DNA of 6,550 bases from Pseudomonadota bacterium. Lineage in GTDB: Bacteria; Pseudomonadota; Gammaproteobacteria; UBA4575. This document shows, piece by piece, positions 1 through 4,967 of this stretch. The notes below the pieces were generated by a model that made no database searches, was not told where the DNA came from, and worked only from the letters and a program-made list of their open reading frames with translations. The DNA is taken from positions 1-6,550 of the forward strand of contig VXPJ01000036.1 in assembly GCA_009839635.1 (NCBI GenBank). The letters run 5' to 3'. The number at the start of each line of letters is the position of its first letter. The stretch's first letter is position 1. The translations under genes and the position numbers were made by a program.

Positions 1-53
1 TTGCTCCCACTAGCACCTGAAGCTAGCGCGTCTACCAATTTCGCCACCTCGGC
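1..53 (-). tRNA. tRNA-Leu(CAG), 5' part, cut by the window edge
   Basis: Read on the minus strand, the mature 5' end is at 53 with acceptor strand GCCGAGG, followed by a D-arm containing AATTGGTAGAC. The anticodon arm has stem CTAGC (26-22) paired with GCTAG (14-10) around loop TTCAGGT, which gives anticodon CAG at 19-17. After the anticodon stem, TGGGAGCAA starts the long variable arm typical of class II tRNAs. The variable arm's second half, the T-arm and the 3' acceptor strand lie beyond position 1. The D-arm and anticodon arm closely resemble E. coli tRNA-Leu(CAG). The RNA would read CUG codons. It is transcribed away from rnr, so the two genes diverge from the 54-206 region. Confidence 0.93.
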
Positions 54-66
54 ATTTTCCCGTCCT

Positions 67-82
67 GGGCCGGTTCTGGCCC
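67..82 (-). other. Short hairpin in the tRNA-Leu 5' leader
   Basis: GGGCC (67-71) and GGCCC (78-82) form a perfect 5-bp inverted repeat around a 6-base loop. It lies between the predicted transcription start (about 90) and the mature 5' end of the tRNA (53). In the precursor RNA it would fold just upstream of the RNase P site. It may only be leader structure; no function is shown. Confidence 0.4.
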
Positions 83-96
83 GCCGGAAGGTGGGC

Positions 97-125
97 ACTT
101 TACGAAGCGCCCGGATACTTGTCAA
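97..125 (-). promoter_or_regulatory. Sigma-70 promoter of tRNA-Leu with a stringent-type discriminator
   Basis: On the minus strand there is a perfect -35 TTGACA (125-120), exactly 17 bases of spacer, and a -10 TAAAGT (102-97, four of six consensus bases). The bases just after the -10 read GCCCACC. This GC-rich discriminator resembles those of stable-RNA promoters under ppGpp control in enteric bacteria. The predicted transcription start is near 89-91, leaving a leader of about 36 bases before the mature tRNA end at 53. Position, spacing and discriminator fit a growth-rate-regulated tRNA promoter. The ppGpp control is inferred from known E. coli promoters. Confidence 0.78.
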
Positions 126-206
126 CGCGACTCATGGCGATATGGCCGGCCCGACGGAATCGGGAAGTTTCCGGTTTTCAGTGTGAAAAGGTAAAGTGCA
201 TTCCCC

Positions 207-2429
207 ATGACAAGGAAGAAAAAGAAACTCAAGGACCCCTACAGCCGGCGCGAGGCTGCAAAATACAAGCACCCGATCGCCAGCCGGGAGTTTATTCTTG
301 ACGTGCTCGAAGACAGCAAGGGCCCACTGTCGGCGACGGCCCTGCACCGGGCACTGGACATCAGCACAGACAAGGCCGAGAACGCGTTGAAACGGCGCCT
401 GGTGGCGATGGAGCGTGATGGGCAGATCATACGCAACCGCCAAAACCATTATCTCCCGGTCGCCAAGGTCAACCTGGTACGGGGGCGGGTGATGGGCCAT
501 ACCAACGGCTTTGGTTTTCTGATTCCCGACGAAGGGGGTCCGGATCTTTTCCTGTCTCCCCATGAAATGCGCTCCCTGATGCATGGAGACCGTGTGGTCG
601 TGCGGCCGACTGGGAATTCCAAGGACGACAAACCGCAGGGAAAGCTGGTAGAGATCATCAAACGTCACAACAAGCAGATCGTGGGCAGGTACTACCAGGA
701 ATCCGGCATCGGATTCGTGGTACCCGATGACAAGCGTCTGGGTCAGGATGTCATGATCCCTGACGGGTCTGCCGGGAAGGCGGTGAACGGGCAATTCGTG
801 GTGGCTGCTATCGTGGAACCGCCCAACCGCTCGCGACAGGCCATCGGCAAGGTCATCGAGGTGCTCGGAGACCACCTTGCTCCCGGTATGGAAATCGATG
901 TCGCGATCCGGTCCTACGATATACCGCATCGCTGGCCCGAGGAGGTGTTGCGTGAAGCGGCTCAGTACCGGAAAAGCACGATCAAGCAGCAGCTGGGACA
1001 ACGCAAGGACCTGCGCACACTGAACTTTGTCACTATCGATGGCAGCGATGCCCAGGATTTTGACGATGCGGTGTACTGCGAGCCGCGCGAAAACGGCTGG
1101 CGCCTGTGGGTCGCGATTGCGGATGTCTCGCATTATGTGCAGATGGATTCAGCACTGGATCTTGAGGCCCGCAAACGCGGTATCTCGGTGTATTTTCCGG
1201 AGCGCGTGGTGCCCATGCTTCCCGAACGGCTTTCCAACGGACTGTGTTCGCTCAAACCGGACACCGACCGGCTTTGCATGGTGTGCGAGATGTTTGTCTC
1301 CAGGGATGGGGTGCTGAAGCGCTACAGTTTCTACGATGCGGTCATGCGTTCTGCGGCGCGCCTGACCTACGAGGAAGTCCAGAAGATCCTGTACGACAGG
1401 GATAAAAAAATGCGCAAACGTTTCAGCCATGTCAGGCCTGATCTGGAGCACCTGCAGGGGGCCTTCCGTGCCCTGAGAAAGCAGCGCAAGAAAAGAGGGG
1501 CGATCGACTTCGATACCCAGGAAAGCTTTTTTGAATTCGATGAACACAAGAAGATCAAGGCCATTGTCCCGCAACAGCGCTTCCAGGCCCACATGATCAT
1601 TGAAGAATGCATGATCAGCGCAAACATTGCGGCAGCCAGGTTCATCAGCAAACGCAAGCTGCCCACCCTGTATCGTGTCCATGACGGCCCGACCAGTGAG
1701 AAAACGCGAGAATTGAGGGAGTACCTGCAGACCCTCGGCGTGGGGTTTACCCGGTCCGACAAACCTCGGAGCGAAGATTATCTGGCAACGCTGAAGAAAA
1801 TCTCGCATCGCAAGGACCGGCACATCATTGAAATGGTGCTGCTTCGTTCCATGGCGCAGGCAGCGTACAGCCCGGAGAACATCGGACATTTCGGGCTCGC
1901 ACTGCCCCTGTATGCACATTTCACCTCCCCGATCCGGCGATACCCGGACCTGGTCGTGCATCGAACCATCCGGCACCTGCTGGAAGCCCGCAAGAAGGAT
2001 CCGTTTCCGTTTTCCGAGAATGATCTTCTTCTGCTGGGTGAGGAGTGCTCGATGTGCGAGCGCAGGGCCAACGATGCCACGCGCGATGTGGATGCCTGGC
2101 TCAAGTGCGAGTTCATGCTGGACAAGCTGGGGGAACAGTTTTCGGGCGTGATCAGTTCTGTCACCGCATTCGGGTTTTTTGTCACCCTGGACCACATATT
2201 TGTTGAAGGGCTGGTGCACGTGACCTCGCTGGCGAACGACTACTACCACTATGACGAGCCGTCGCGGTGCCTGTTTGGTGAGCGCAGTAAAAGACGTTAC
2301 AGGCTCGGAGATGAGGTGAATGTAATCGTTTCGCGGGTGGGGCTGGATGAGAGAAAAATAGATTTTGTCCTGCCGGATTCAAACCGGGACACCAAGCACG
2401 GCTCGAGAAAACGGAAAAAACGCCGCTAG
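207..2429 (+). CDS. rnr: Ribonuclease R (3'-5' exoribonuclease)
   Basis: RNase R is a cytoplasmic, processive, Mg-dependent 3'-5' exoribonuclease of the RNase II (RNB) family. It can degrade structured RNA and acts in rRNA and mRNA quality control, including trans-translation. The 740-residue protein shows the full order: a basic N-terminus and winged-helix region (about 20-85), two cold-shock/OB domains (about 88-150 and 158-235), the RNB catalytic domain (about 265-595), an S1 domain (about 643-722) and a short basic tail. The catalytic motif TIDGSDAQDFDDAV has the expected aspartates D278, D284, D286 and D287. Y329 in GISVYFPERVVPMLPERL, EECMISANIAAARF and HFTSPIRRYPDLVVHR are also typical. 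The N-terminal REAAKYKHPIASREFI aligns with the start of E. coli RNase R (from memory), which supports ATG 207. The AAAAGG at 186-191 is rather far (15 bases) to be a good ribosome site. The C-terminal lysine-rich tail is shorter than in the 813-residue E. coli enzyme. Confidence 0.97.
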   Translation: MTRKKKKLKDPYSRREAAKYKHPIASREFILDVLEDSKGPLSATALHRALDISTDKAENALKRRLVAMERDGQIIRNRQNHYLPVAKVNLVRGRVMGHTNGFGFLIPDEGGPDLFLSPHEMRSLMHGDRVVVRPTGNSKDDKPQGKLVEIIKRHNKQIVGRYYQESGIGFVVPDDKRLGQDVMIPDGSAGKAVNGQFVVAAIVEPPNRSRQAIGKVIEVLGDHLAPGMEIDVAIRSYDIPHRWPEEVLREAAQYRKSTIKQQLGQRKDLRTLNFVTIDGSDAQDFDDAVYCEPRENGWRLWVAIADVSHYVQMDSALDLEARKRGISVYFPERVVPMLPERLSNGLCSLKPDTDRLCMVCEMFVSRDGVLKRYSFYDAVMRSAARLTYEEVQKILYDRDKKMRKRFSHVRPDLEHLQGAFRALRKQRKKRGAIDFDTQESFFEFDEHKKIKAIVPQQRFQAHMIIEECMISANIAAARFISKRKLPTLYRVHDGPTSEKTRELREYLQTLGVGFTRSDKPRSEDYLATLKKISHRKDRHIIEMVLLRSMAQAAYSPENIGHFGLALPLYAHFTSPIRRYPDLVVHRTIRHLLEARKKDPFPFSENDLLLLGEECSMCERRANDATRDVDAWLKCEFMLDKLGEQFSGVISSVTAFGFFVTLDHIFVEGLVHVTSLANDYYHYDEPSRCLFGERSKRRYRLGDEVNVIVSRVGLDERKIDFVLPDSNRDTKHGSRKRKKRR

Positions 2430-2450
2430 AGCCGTTCGCCTTCAACGGGA

Positions 2451-2462
2451 GATTCCGGAATC
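2451..2462. repeat. 12-base perfect palindrome downstream of rnr
   Basis: GATTCCGGAATC is its own reverse complement. With flanks it extends to an imperfect 20-base inverted repeat (2447-2466). In RNA it could form a short stem with loop CCGG, and in DNA it could be a dimeric regulator site. There is no T tract after it, so it does not look like a terminator. I see no second copy in the window. Confidence 0.5.
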
Positions 2463-2477
2463 CTCCATGCCTGTTCT

Positions 2478-2500
2478 CCTGCGGGCTTGCCCGGTGCAGG
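2478..2500 (+). promoter_or_regulatory. Stem-loop in the rpsF leader with CCGG on the 3' side
   Basis: CCTGC (2478-2482) pairs with GCAGG (2496-2500). Inside it GGG (2483-2485) pairs with CCC (2490-2492) around loop CTTG, leaving GGT as a bulge on the 3' side. No T run follows, so this is not a standard terminator. An S6:S18 autoregulatory motif is known in rpsF leaders of many bacteria: a CCG in a bulge flanked by a stem and a hairpin. This element has the shape, and it contains CCGGTG, as in the 16S platform region. Its CC would be paired in the simplest fold, however, so the assignment is tentative. Confidence 0.33.
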
Positions 2501-2540
2501 CTCTTCCCGTAGACTTCGCGATCTCTGAAGGCATCAACGA

Positions 2541-2583
2541 TTCCTTGTCTCACCGAGTACTTCGACAAGAATTCCCGGGAGAC
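2541..2583 (+). promoter_or_regulatory. Structured block just upstream of rpsF, candidate S6:S18 leader element
   Basis: Two stems are possible and exclude each other. CTTGTC (2544-2549) can pair with GACAAG (2564-2569), or GTCTC (2547-2551) can pair with GAGAC (2579-2583). The second fold can enclose a small hairpin CGAG/TTCG (2554-2557 with 2561-2564). Unpaired CCG triplets occur at 2553-2555 in the first fold and at 2575-2577 in the second. The block ends 11 bases before the ribosome site. Position and CCG content suit translational feedback by S6:S18, but this is inference and no alignment was possible. Confidence 0.33.
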
Positions 2584-2593
2584 TGTAAACCCA

Positions 2594-2600
2594 TAAGGAG
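2594..2600 (+). promoter_or_regulatory. Strong ribosome binding site of rpsF
   Basis: TAAGGAG lies 6 bases before the ATG at 2607, a near-ideal Shine-Dalgarno match and spacing. It fixes the rpsF start and fits a highly expressed ribosomal protein. Confidence 0.85.
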
Positions 2601-2606
2601 AACTGA

Positions 2607-3164
2607 ATGCGCCATTATGAAATCGTGTTCCTGGTCCACCCAGACCAGAGTGGCCAGGTCCCTGCCATGATTGAACGCTATCGCTCAATCATTGAAAAAG
2701 AGGGTAACGGCAAGGTCCACAGACTGGAGGACTGGGGCCGCTTGCAGCTTGCCTATCCAATCCAGAAAGTCCACAAGGCACACTATGTGCTGATGAACAT
2801 CGAGTGTGGACAGGAGATCCTGAATGAAATGAACACAGCGTTTCGTTTCAACGATGCGGTGGTTCGCAACATGGTGATTTCCAGGAAGAAAGCGGTTACC
2901 GAACCCTCGCCGATGATGAAGATGATCGAAAGTGAAAGGGCCGAATCTGAAAGTCAGGACACCGAGGAAAAACCCAAGTCTTCCAAGGACACGGTGCAGG
3001 CTCCCGAGGAAAAACCGCAATCCCCTGAGAACGAGCCACAGCCTTCTGAAGAAAAGCTACAATCTTCCGAGGAAAAGCCCCCGTCTTCAGAGGAAGCCGA
3101 CAGTGGCCCGGATGAGAATGCCGAAACTGAGGCCACGCCGGAGAATGCAGATGAAAATAAGTAA
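2607..3164 (+). CDS. rpsF: 30S ribosomal protein S6 with long acidic repeat tail
   Basis: S6 binds 16S rRNA on the platform of the small subunit as a heterodimer with S18. Residues 1-95 are a normal S6 fold: MRHYEIVFLVHPDQS at the start, then RLEDWGRLQLAYPIQK, HYVLMNIE and FRFNDAVVRNMVI. The protein is 185 residues, while E. coli S6 is about 131-135. The extra length is a tail from about 97 on, rich in Glu, Ser, Pro and Lys and surely disordered. Residues 120-168 form seven consecutive 7-residue units around the pattern EEKPxSS, followed by DENAETEATPENADENK. In E. coli the S6 C-terminus receives extra glutamates from RimK; here a Glu-rich tail is already encoded and ends in Asn-Lys. The reading frame is intact and the start has a strong ribosome site. 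rpsR follows 59 bases later. Confidence 0.96.
   Translation: MRHYEIVFLVHPDQSGQVPAMIERYRSIIEKEGNGKVHRLEDWGRLQLAYPIQKVHKAHYVLMNIECGQEILNEMNTAFRFNDAVVRNMVISRKKAVTEPSPMMKMIESERAESESQDTEEKPKSSKDTVQAPEEKPQSPENEPQPSEEKLQSSEEKPPSSEEADSGPDENAETEATPENADENK
2964..3110 (+). repeat. Seven tandem 21-base degenerate units in rpsF
   Basis: Codons 120-168 of rpsF divide without gaps into seven 7-codon units: EEKPKSS, KDTVQAP, EEKPQSP, ENEPQPS, EEKLQSS, EEKPPSS and EEADSGP. Units 1, 3, 5 and 6 are alike at DNA level, starting GAGGAAAA or GAAGAAAA and often ending TCTTCC or TCTTCA. Units 2, 4 and 7 have diverged more. The pattern suggests growth by tandem duplication in frame. Confidence 0.8.
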
Positions 3165-3209
3165 CTGTCCTTCGCAACGGATGCTTCGGCAGATCATGGC
3201 CAGCCTGGC

Positions 3210-3215
3210 AGGAGG
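3210..3215 (+). promoter_or_regulatory. Ribosome binding site of rpsR
   Basis: AGGAGG lies 8 bases before ATG 3224 and fixes the start of S18. Just before it, GCCAG C CTGGC (3199-3209) is a small inverted repeat with too little loop to be a stable RNA hairpin by itself. Confidence 0.82.
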
Positions 3216-3223
3216 ATGCTGAT

Positions 3224-3448
3224 ATGGCGAACTATTACAGAAAAAGAAGGTACTGCCGTTTCACTGAGGATGGTACCAAGGAGATTGACTACAAAGACGT
3301 CAAACTGCTGAAGGATTTTGTCAGTGAGGCAGGCAAGATTGTCCCGAGCCGGGTCACCGGAACAAAGGCGAGATACCAGCGCCAGTTGTCAAAGGCGATC
3401 AAACGGGCTCGCTATATCGCCTTGCTGCCATACAGTGATCAGCATTGA
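3224..3448 (+). CDS. rpsR: 30S ribosomal protein S18
   Basis: S18 is a small basic protein that pairs with S6 on the platform of the 30S subunit. The 74 residues are full length (E. coli has 75) and show the family pattern throughout: RKRRYCRFTEDG near the start, then IDYKDVKLLKDFVSEAGKIVPSRVTGT and the C-terminal RAIKRARYIALLPY-like end, here KAIKRARYIALLPYSDQH. It follows rpsF in the same direction and has its own strong ribosome site. No priB lies between them, unlike in E. coli. Co-transcription with rpsF is expected from conserved gene order. Confidence 0.97.
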   Translation: MANYYRKRRYCRFTEDGTKEIDYKDVKLLKDFVSEAGKIVPSRVTGTKARYQRQLSKAIKRARYIALLPYSDQH

Positions 3449-3458
3449 GTGCTTTTTT
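3441..3458 (+). terminator. Weak terminator- or attenuator-like element after rpsR
   Basis: AGCA (3441-3444) can pair with TGCT (3450-3453) around loop TTGAG, and six T residues run from 3453 to 3458. The stem is only 4 bp and overlaps the rpsR stop codon, so full termination is unlikely. It might reduce transcription into the downstream membrane-protein gene. Confidence 0.22.
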
Positions 3459-3489
3459 AAGCCGTACCTTGACTGATTCGTAGCCAGCC

Positions 3490-4407
3490 ATGCGTTCGTT
3501 GGCGCGCTATATCCTCTCCGGGCCGTTTCAGGCTGTGACGGTCGTGTTTTTCTTTGCACTGCTGTCATTTGTGTTCCCCTTCCTGATCATTTTCAGTGGC
3601 GGTGCGCTTGCCTTGATCACACTGAAGATTGGAATGCGACATGCGATCCGTATTTTGCTCATCTGTGTTGCACTGATAGCGCTGAGTACCTGGCTGCTGC
3701 TGGGGAACCTCACTGCGGGCCCCCTGATCGTCTGGGTATCCATCGTTGCTGTCGCCTATATGTACCAGCACTTCCAGTCACTGAGCATCGCATTACAGGC
3801 GCTGACCGTTTTCGGGGCAGTGCTCACGCTGCTCGTTGCGGTCCTGTTCCCGGACCTGCAGGCAGACTGGCTGCTTTACCTGACGAACCTCCTGGAGGCG
3901 ATCAAACAGGGTCCGTCATTTCAGATCATGATGCAGAGCGCAAATCTCAGCCTCGAGCAGGCTGAGCAATACCTGCCTGGAATCGCCTCCCTGATGACCG
4001 GCATGGTAGTCGCGGTGTACCTGCTGACCGTCAGCGTGACGTTGTCTTTTGGCGGCTGGTGGAATGACTTGCTGGACGATGCGCAGGCTTTTCACAAGGA
4101 GTTCGCACGCTTCAATTTGGGGCGGATACTGGCCATCTCGGTGGCCTTGTTTGCGGTAGTGGCCTGGGGTACCAAGGCTGCTATTTTCTGGCAGTTGACG
4201 ATTGTATGCCTCAGCATGTTCTTCTTGCAGGGTCTGGGCCTGGCGCATGCAGTCATCGGTGCCCTCTCCAAGCCCCTGCTGGGTTTCGTGGCCGTGTATG
4301 GCCTGCTTTTTATCGTGACCCCGCAAATGATGCTGGTGCTTGCATCGGCCGGTGTGCTGGACGGCTTCGTGGATTTTCGCAAGCGATTTATAAAATCTGA
4401 AGAGTGA
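3490..4407 (+). CDS. DUF2232 family integral membrane protein
   Basis: The function is unknown. The 305-residue protein is very hydrophobic, with about eight or nine likely membrane segments (roughly 14-36, 38-48, 53-73, 77-93, 101-120, 164-187, 212-227, 231-256 and 262-289). A more polar loop lies around 122-162, including NLSLEQAEQYLPGI. The C-terminus DGFVDFRKRFIKSEE is short and basic. A protein of this type sits between rpsR and rplI in Pseudomonas and other gammaproteobacteria. The N-terminal pattern MRSLARYILSGPFQA is also like those relatives, which supports ATG 3490 although no clear ribosome site precedes it. Assignment to DUF2232 rests on this position, length and topology, recalled rather than searched. 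It likely acts in the inner membrane; its link to the ribosomal genes is only genomic. Confidence 0.8.
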   Translation: MRSLARYILSGPFQAVTVVFFFALLSFVFPFLIIFSGGALALITLKIGMRHAIRILLICVALIALSTWLLLGNLTAGPLIVWVSIVAVAYMYQHFQSLSIALQALTVFGAVLTLLVAVLFPDLQADWLLYLTNLLEAIKQGPSFQIMMQSANLSLEQAEQYLPGIASLMTGMVVAVYLLTVSVTLSFGGWWNDLLDDAQAFHKEFARFNLGRILAISVALFAVVAWGTKAAIFWQLTIVCLSMFFLQGLGLAHAVIGALSKPLLGFVAVYGLLFIVTPQMMLVLASAGVLDGFVDFRKRFIKSEE

Positions 4408-4427
4408 ACGGGGCATGAACAACCGTT

Positions 4428-4433
4428 TATAAT
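4428..4433 (+). promoter_or_regulatory. Perfect -10 element upstream of rplI
   Basis: TATAAT matches the sigma-70 -10 consensus exactly and lies 29 bases before the rplI start, in the 55-base gap after the membrane-protein gene. The best -35 candidates (TGAACG at 4405-4410 with a 17-base spacer, or GTGAAC at 4404-4409 with 18) match only three of six bases. Transcription would start near 4440. It could give rplI-dnaB their own promoter. Confidence 0.45.
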
Positions 4434-4462
4434 GAACCTTTGTTGAGAAAGAGAGATACAAG

Positions 4463-4915
4463 ATGGAAGTGATTTTGCTGGAGAAAGTGGACAATCTCGG
4501 GGATCTGGGTGAAAAGGTCAGGGTCCGACCCGGGTATGCGCGCAATTACCTCGTGCCCAGCGGCAAGGCCAAGGTTGCGACCGCGGAAAATCTTGCCGAA
4601 TTTGAAGCGCGGCGTGCGGAGCTGGAAAAGATGGCAGCAGACTCGCTGGCTGCGGCTGAGGCCCGCAAGGCTGAGCTGGACGGGTTTTTACTTGCGATCA
4701 CGGCAAAATCTGCCGGCGAGGAGGGCAAGCTGTTCGGTTCTGTGGGGACTGTGGATATTGCCCAGGCCTTGAGCGATGCAGGAAAACCGGTGGAAAAAAA
4801 GGAGATCCGCCTGCCATCCGGCGTATACAAGCAGGCTGGCGAATACCAGGTCGATATCCGTTTGCACACGGATGTGATCGCGACGATCAATCTGAAGATT
4901 ATCCCCGAAGAATGA
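4463..4915 (+). CDS. rplI: 50S ribosomal protein L9
   Basis: L9 is an elongated 50S protein bound near the base of the L1 stalk; it helps maintain reading-frame fidelity. At 150 residues it matches E. coli L9 (149). The N-terminal RNA-binding domain carries the family signature around GYARNYLVPSGKA (24-36). The long connecting helix covers about 41-75 (EFEARRAELEKMAADSLAAAEARKAEL). The C-terminal domain has EGKLFGSVGTVDIAQAL (87-103) and IRLPSGVYKQAGEY. The start ATG 4463 gives the expected MEVILLEKVDNLG; upstream GAAAGAGAG is a modest ribosome site. dnaB follows closely, as in most gammaproteobacteria. Confidence 0.97.
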   Translation: MEVILLEKVDNLGDLGEKVRVRPGYARNYLVPSGKAKVATAENLAEFEARRAELEKMAADSLAAAEARKAELDGFLLAITAKSAGEEGKLFGSVGTVDIAQALSDAGKPVEKKEIRLPSGVYKQAGEYQVDIRLHTDVIATINLKIIPEE

Positions 4916-4967
4916 TCGGTCAATTTCATGAGCCTTGGCAGCAGCCGGGAGGACAGCGGAAGATATT

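Larger units (their letters stand above)
54..206. promoter_or_regulatory. Divergent control region between tRNA-Leu and rnr
   Basis: These 153 bases must serve both genes. The tRNA promoter (97-125, minus strand) is clear. For rnr, only a weak plus-strand candidate is seen: TTGTCA at 119-124, five of six -35 bases and overlapping the tRNA -35 on the other strand, followed after 16 bases by the poor -10 TATGGC (141-146). A 9-base inverted repeat, GCACTTTAC (95-103) and GTAAAGTGC (191-199), flanks the centre of the region. Confidence 0.4.
2430..2606 (+). other. Intergenic leader between rnr and rpsF; rlmB absent
   Basis: These 177 bases contain no gene I can recognise. In E. coli and Pseudomonas, rlmB, for the 23S rRNA G2251 2'-O-methyltransferase, follows rnr. 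Here none of the frames reads like an RlmB/SpoU end, so no remnant is visible. The stretch holds a 12-base perfect palindrome (2451-2462), a stem-loop (2478-2500), a second structured block just before rpsF (2541-2583) and the rpsF ribosome site. I see no hairpin followed by a T run, so no clear intrinsic terminator ends rnr. It most likely serves as the rpsF leader and promoter region. Confidence 0.6.

Noticed and set aside
1..53. tRNA-Leu as an integration site for a genomic island
   Set aside because: The 3' end, where islands usually insert, is outside the window and no integrase or attachment repeat is visible.
192..197. TAAAGT as a -10 box for rnr
   Set aside because: No good -35 lies 16-18 bases upstream and transcription would start only a few bases before the ATG; reported only as part of the inverted repeat.
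132..2249. Long minus-strand open frames of 333 and 366 codons opposite rnr
   Set aside because: They lie antisense to a clearly conserved RNase R and show no recognisable protein features; long antisense frames are expected opposite GC-biased codons.
2409..2437. AACGG...CCGTT inverted repeat at the rnr stop as a terminator
   Set aside because: The stem is 5 bp with a long loop and no T run follows.
2545..2572. Possible rpsF promoter TTGTCT - 16 bases - AAGAAT
   Set aside because: Only four of six bases match at each box, and the same bases form the leader stems; no stronger evidence favours it.
2365..2670. Plus-strand frame of 101 codons spanning the rnr end, the gap and the rpsF start
   Set aside because: It overlaps both genes in another frame and does not resemble RlmB or any protein I know.
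3916..4545. Minus-strand open frame of 209 codons opposite the membrane protein and start of rplI
   Set aside because: It is rich in His, Gln and Arg, has no family features and overlaps two credible genes, so it is a shadow.
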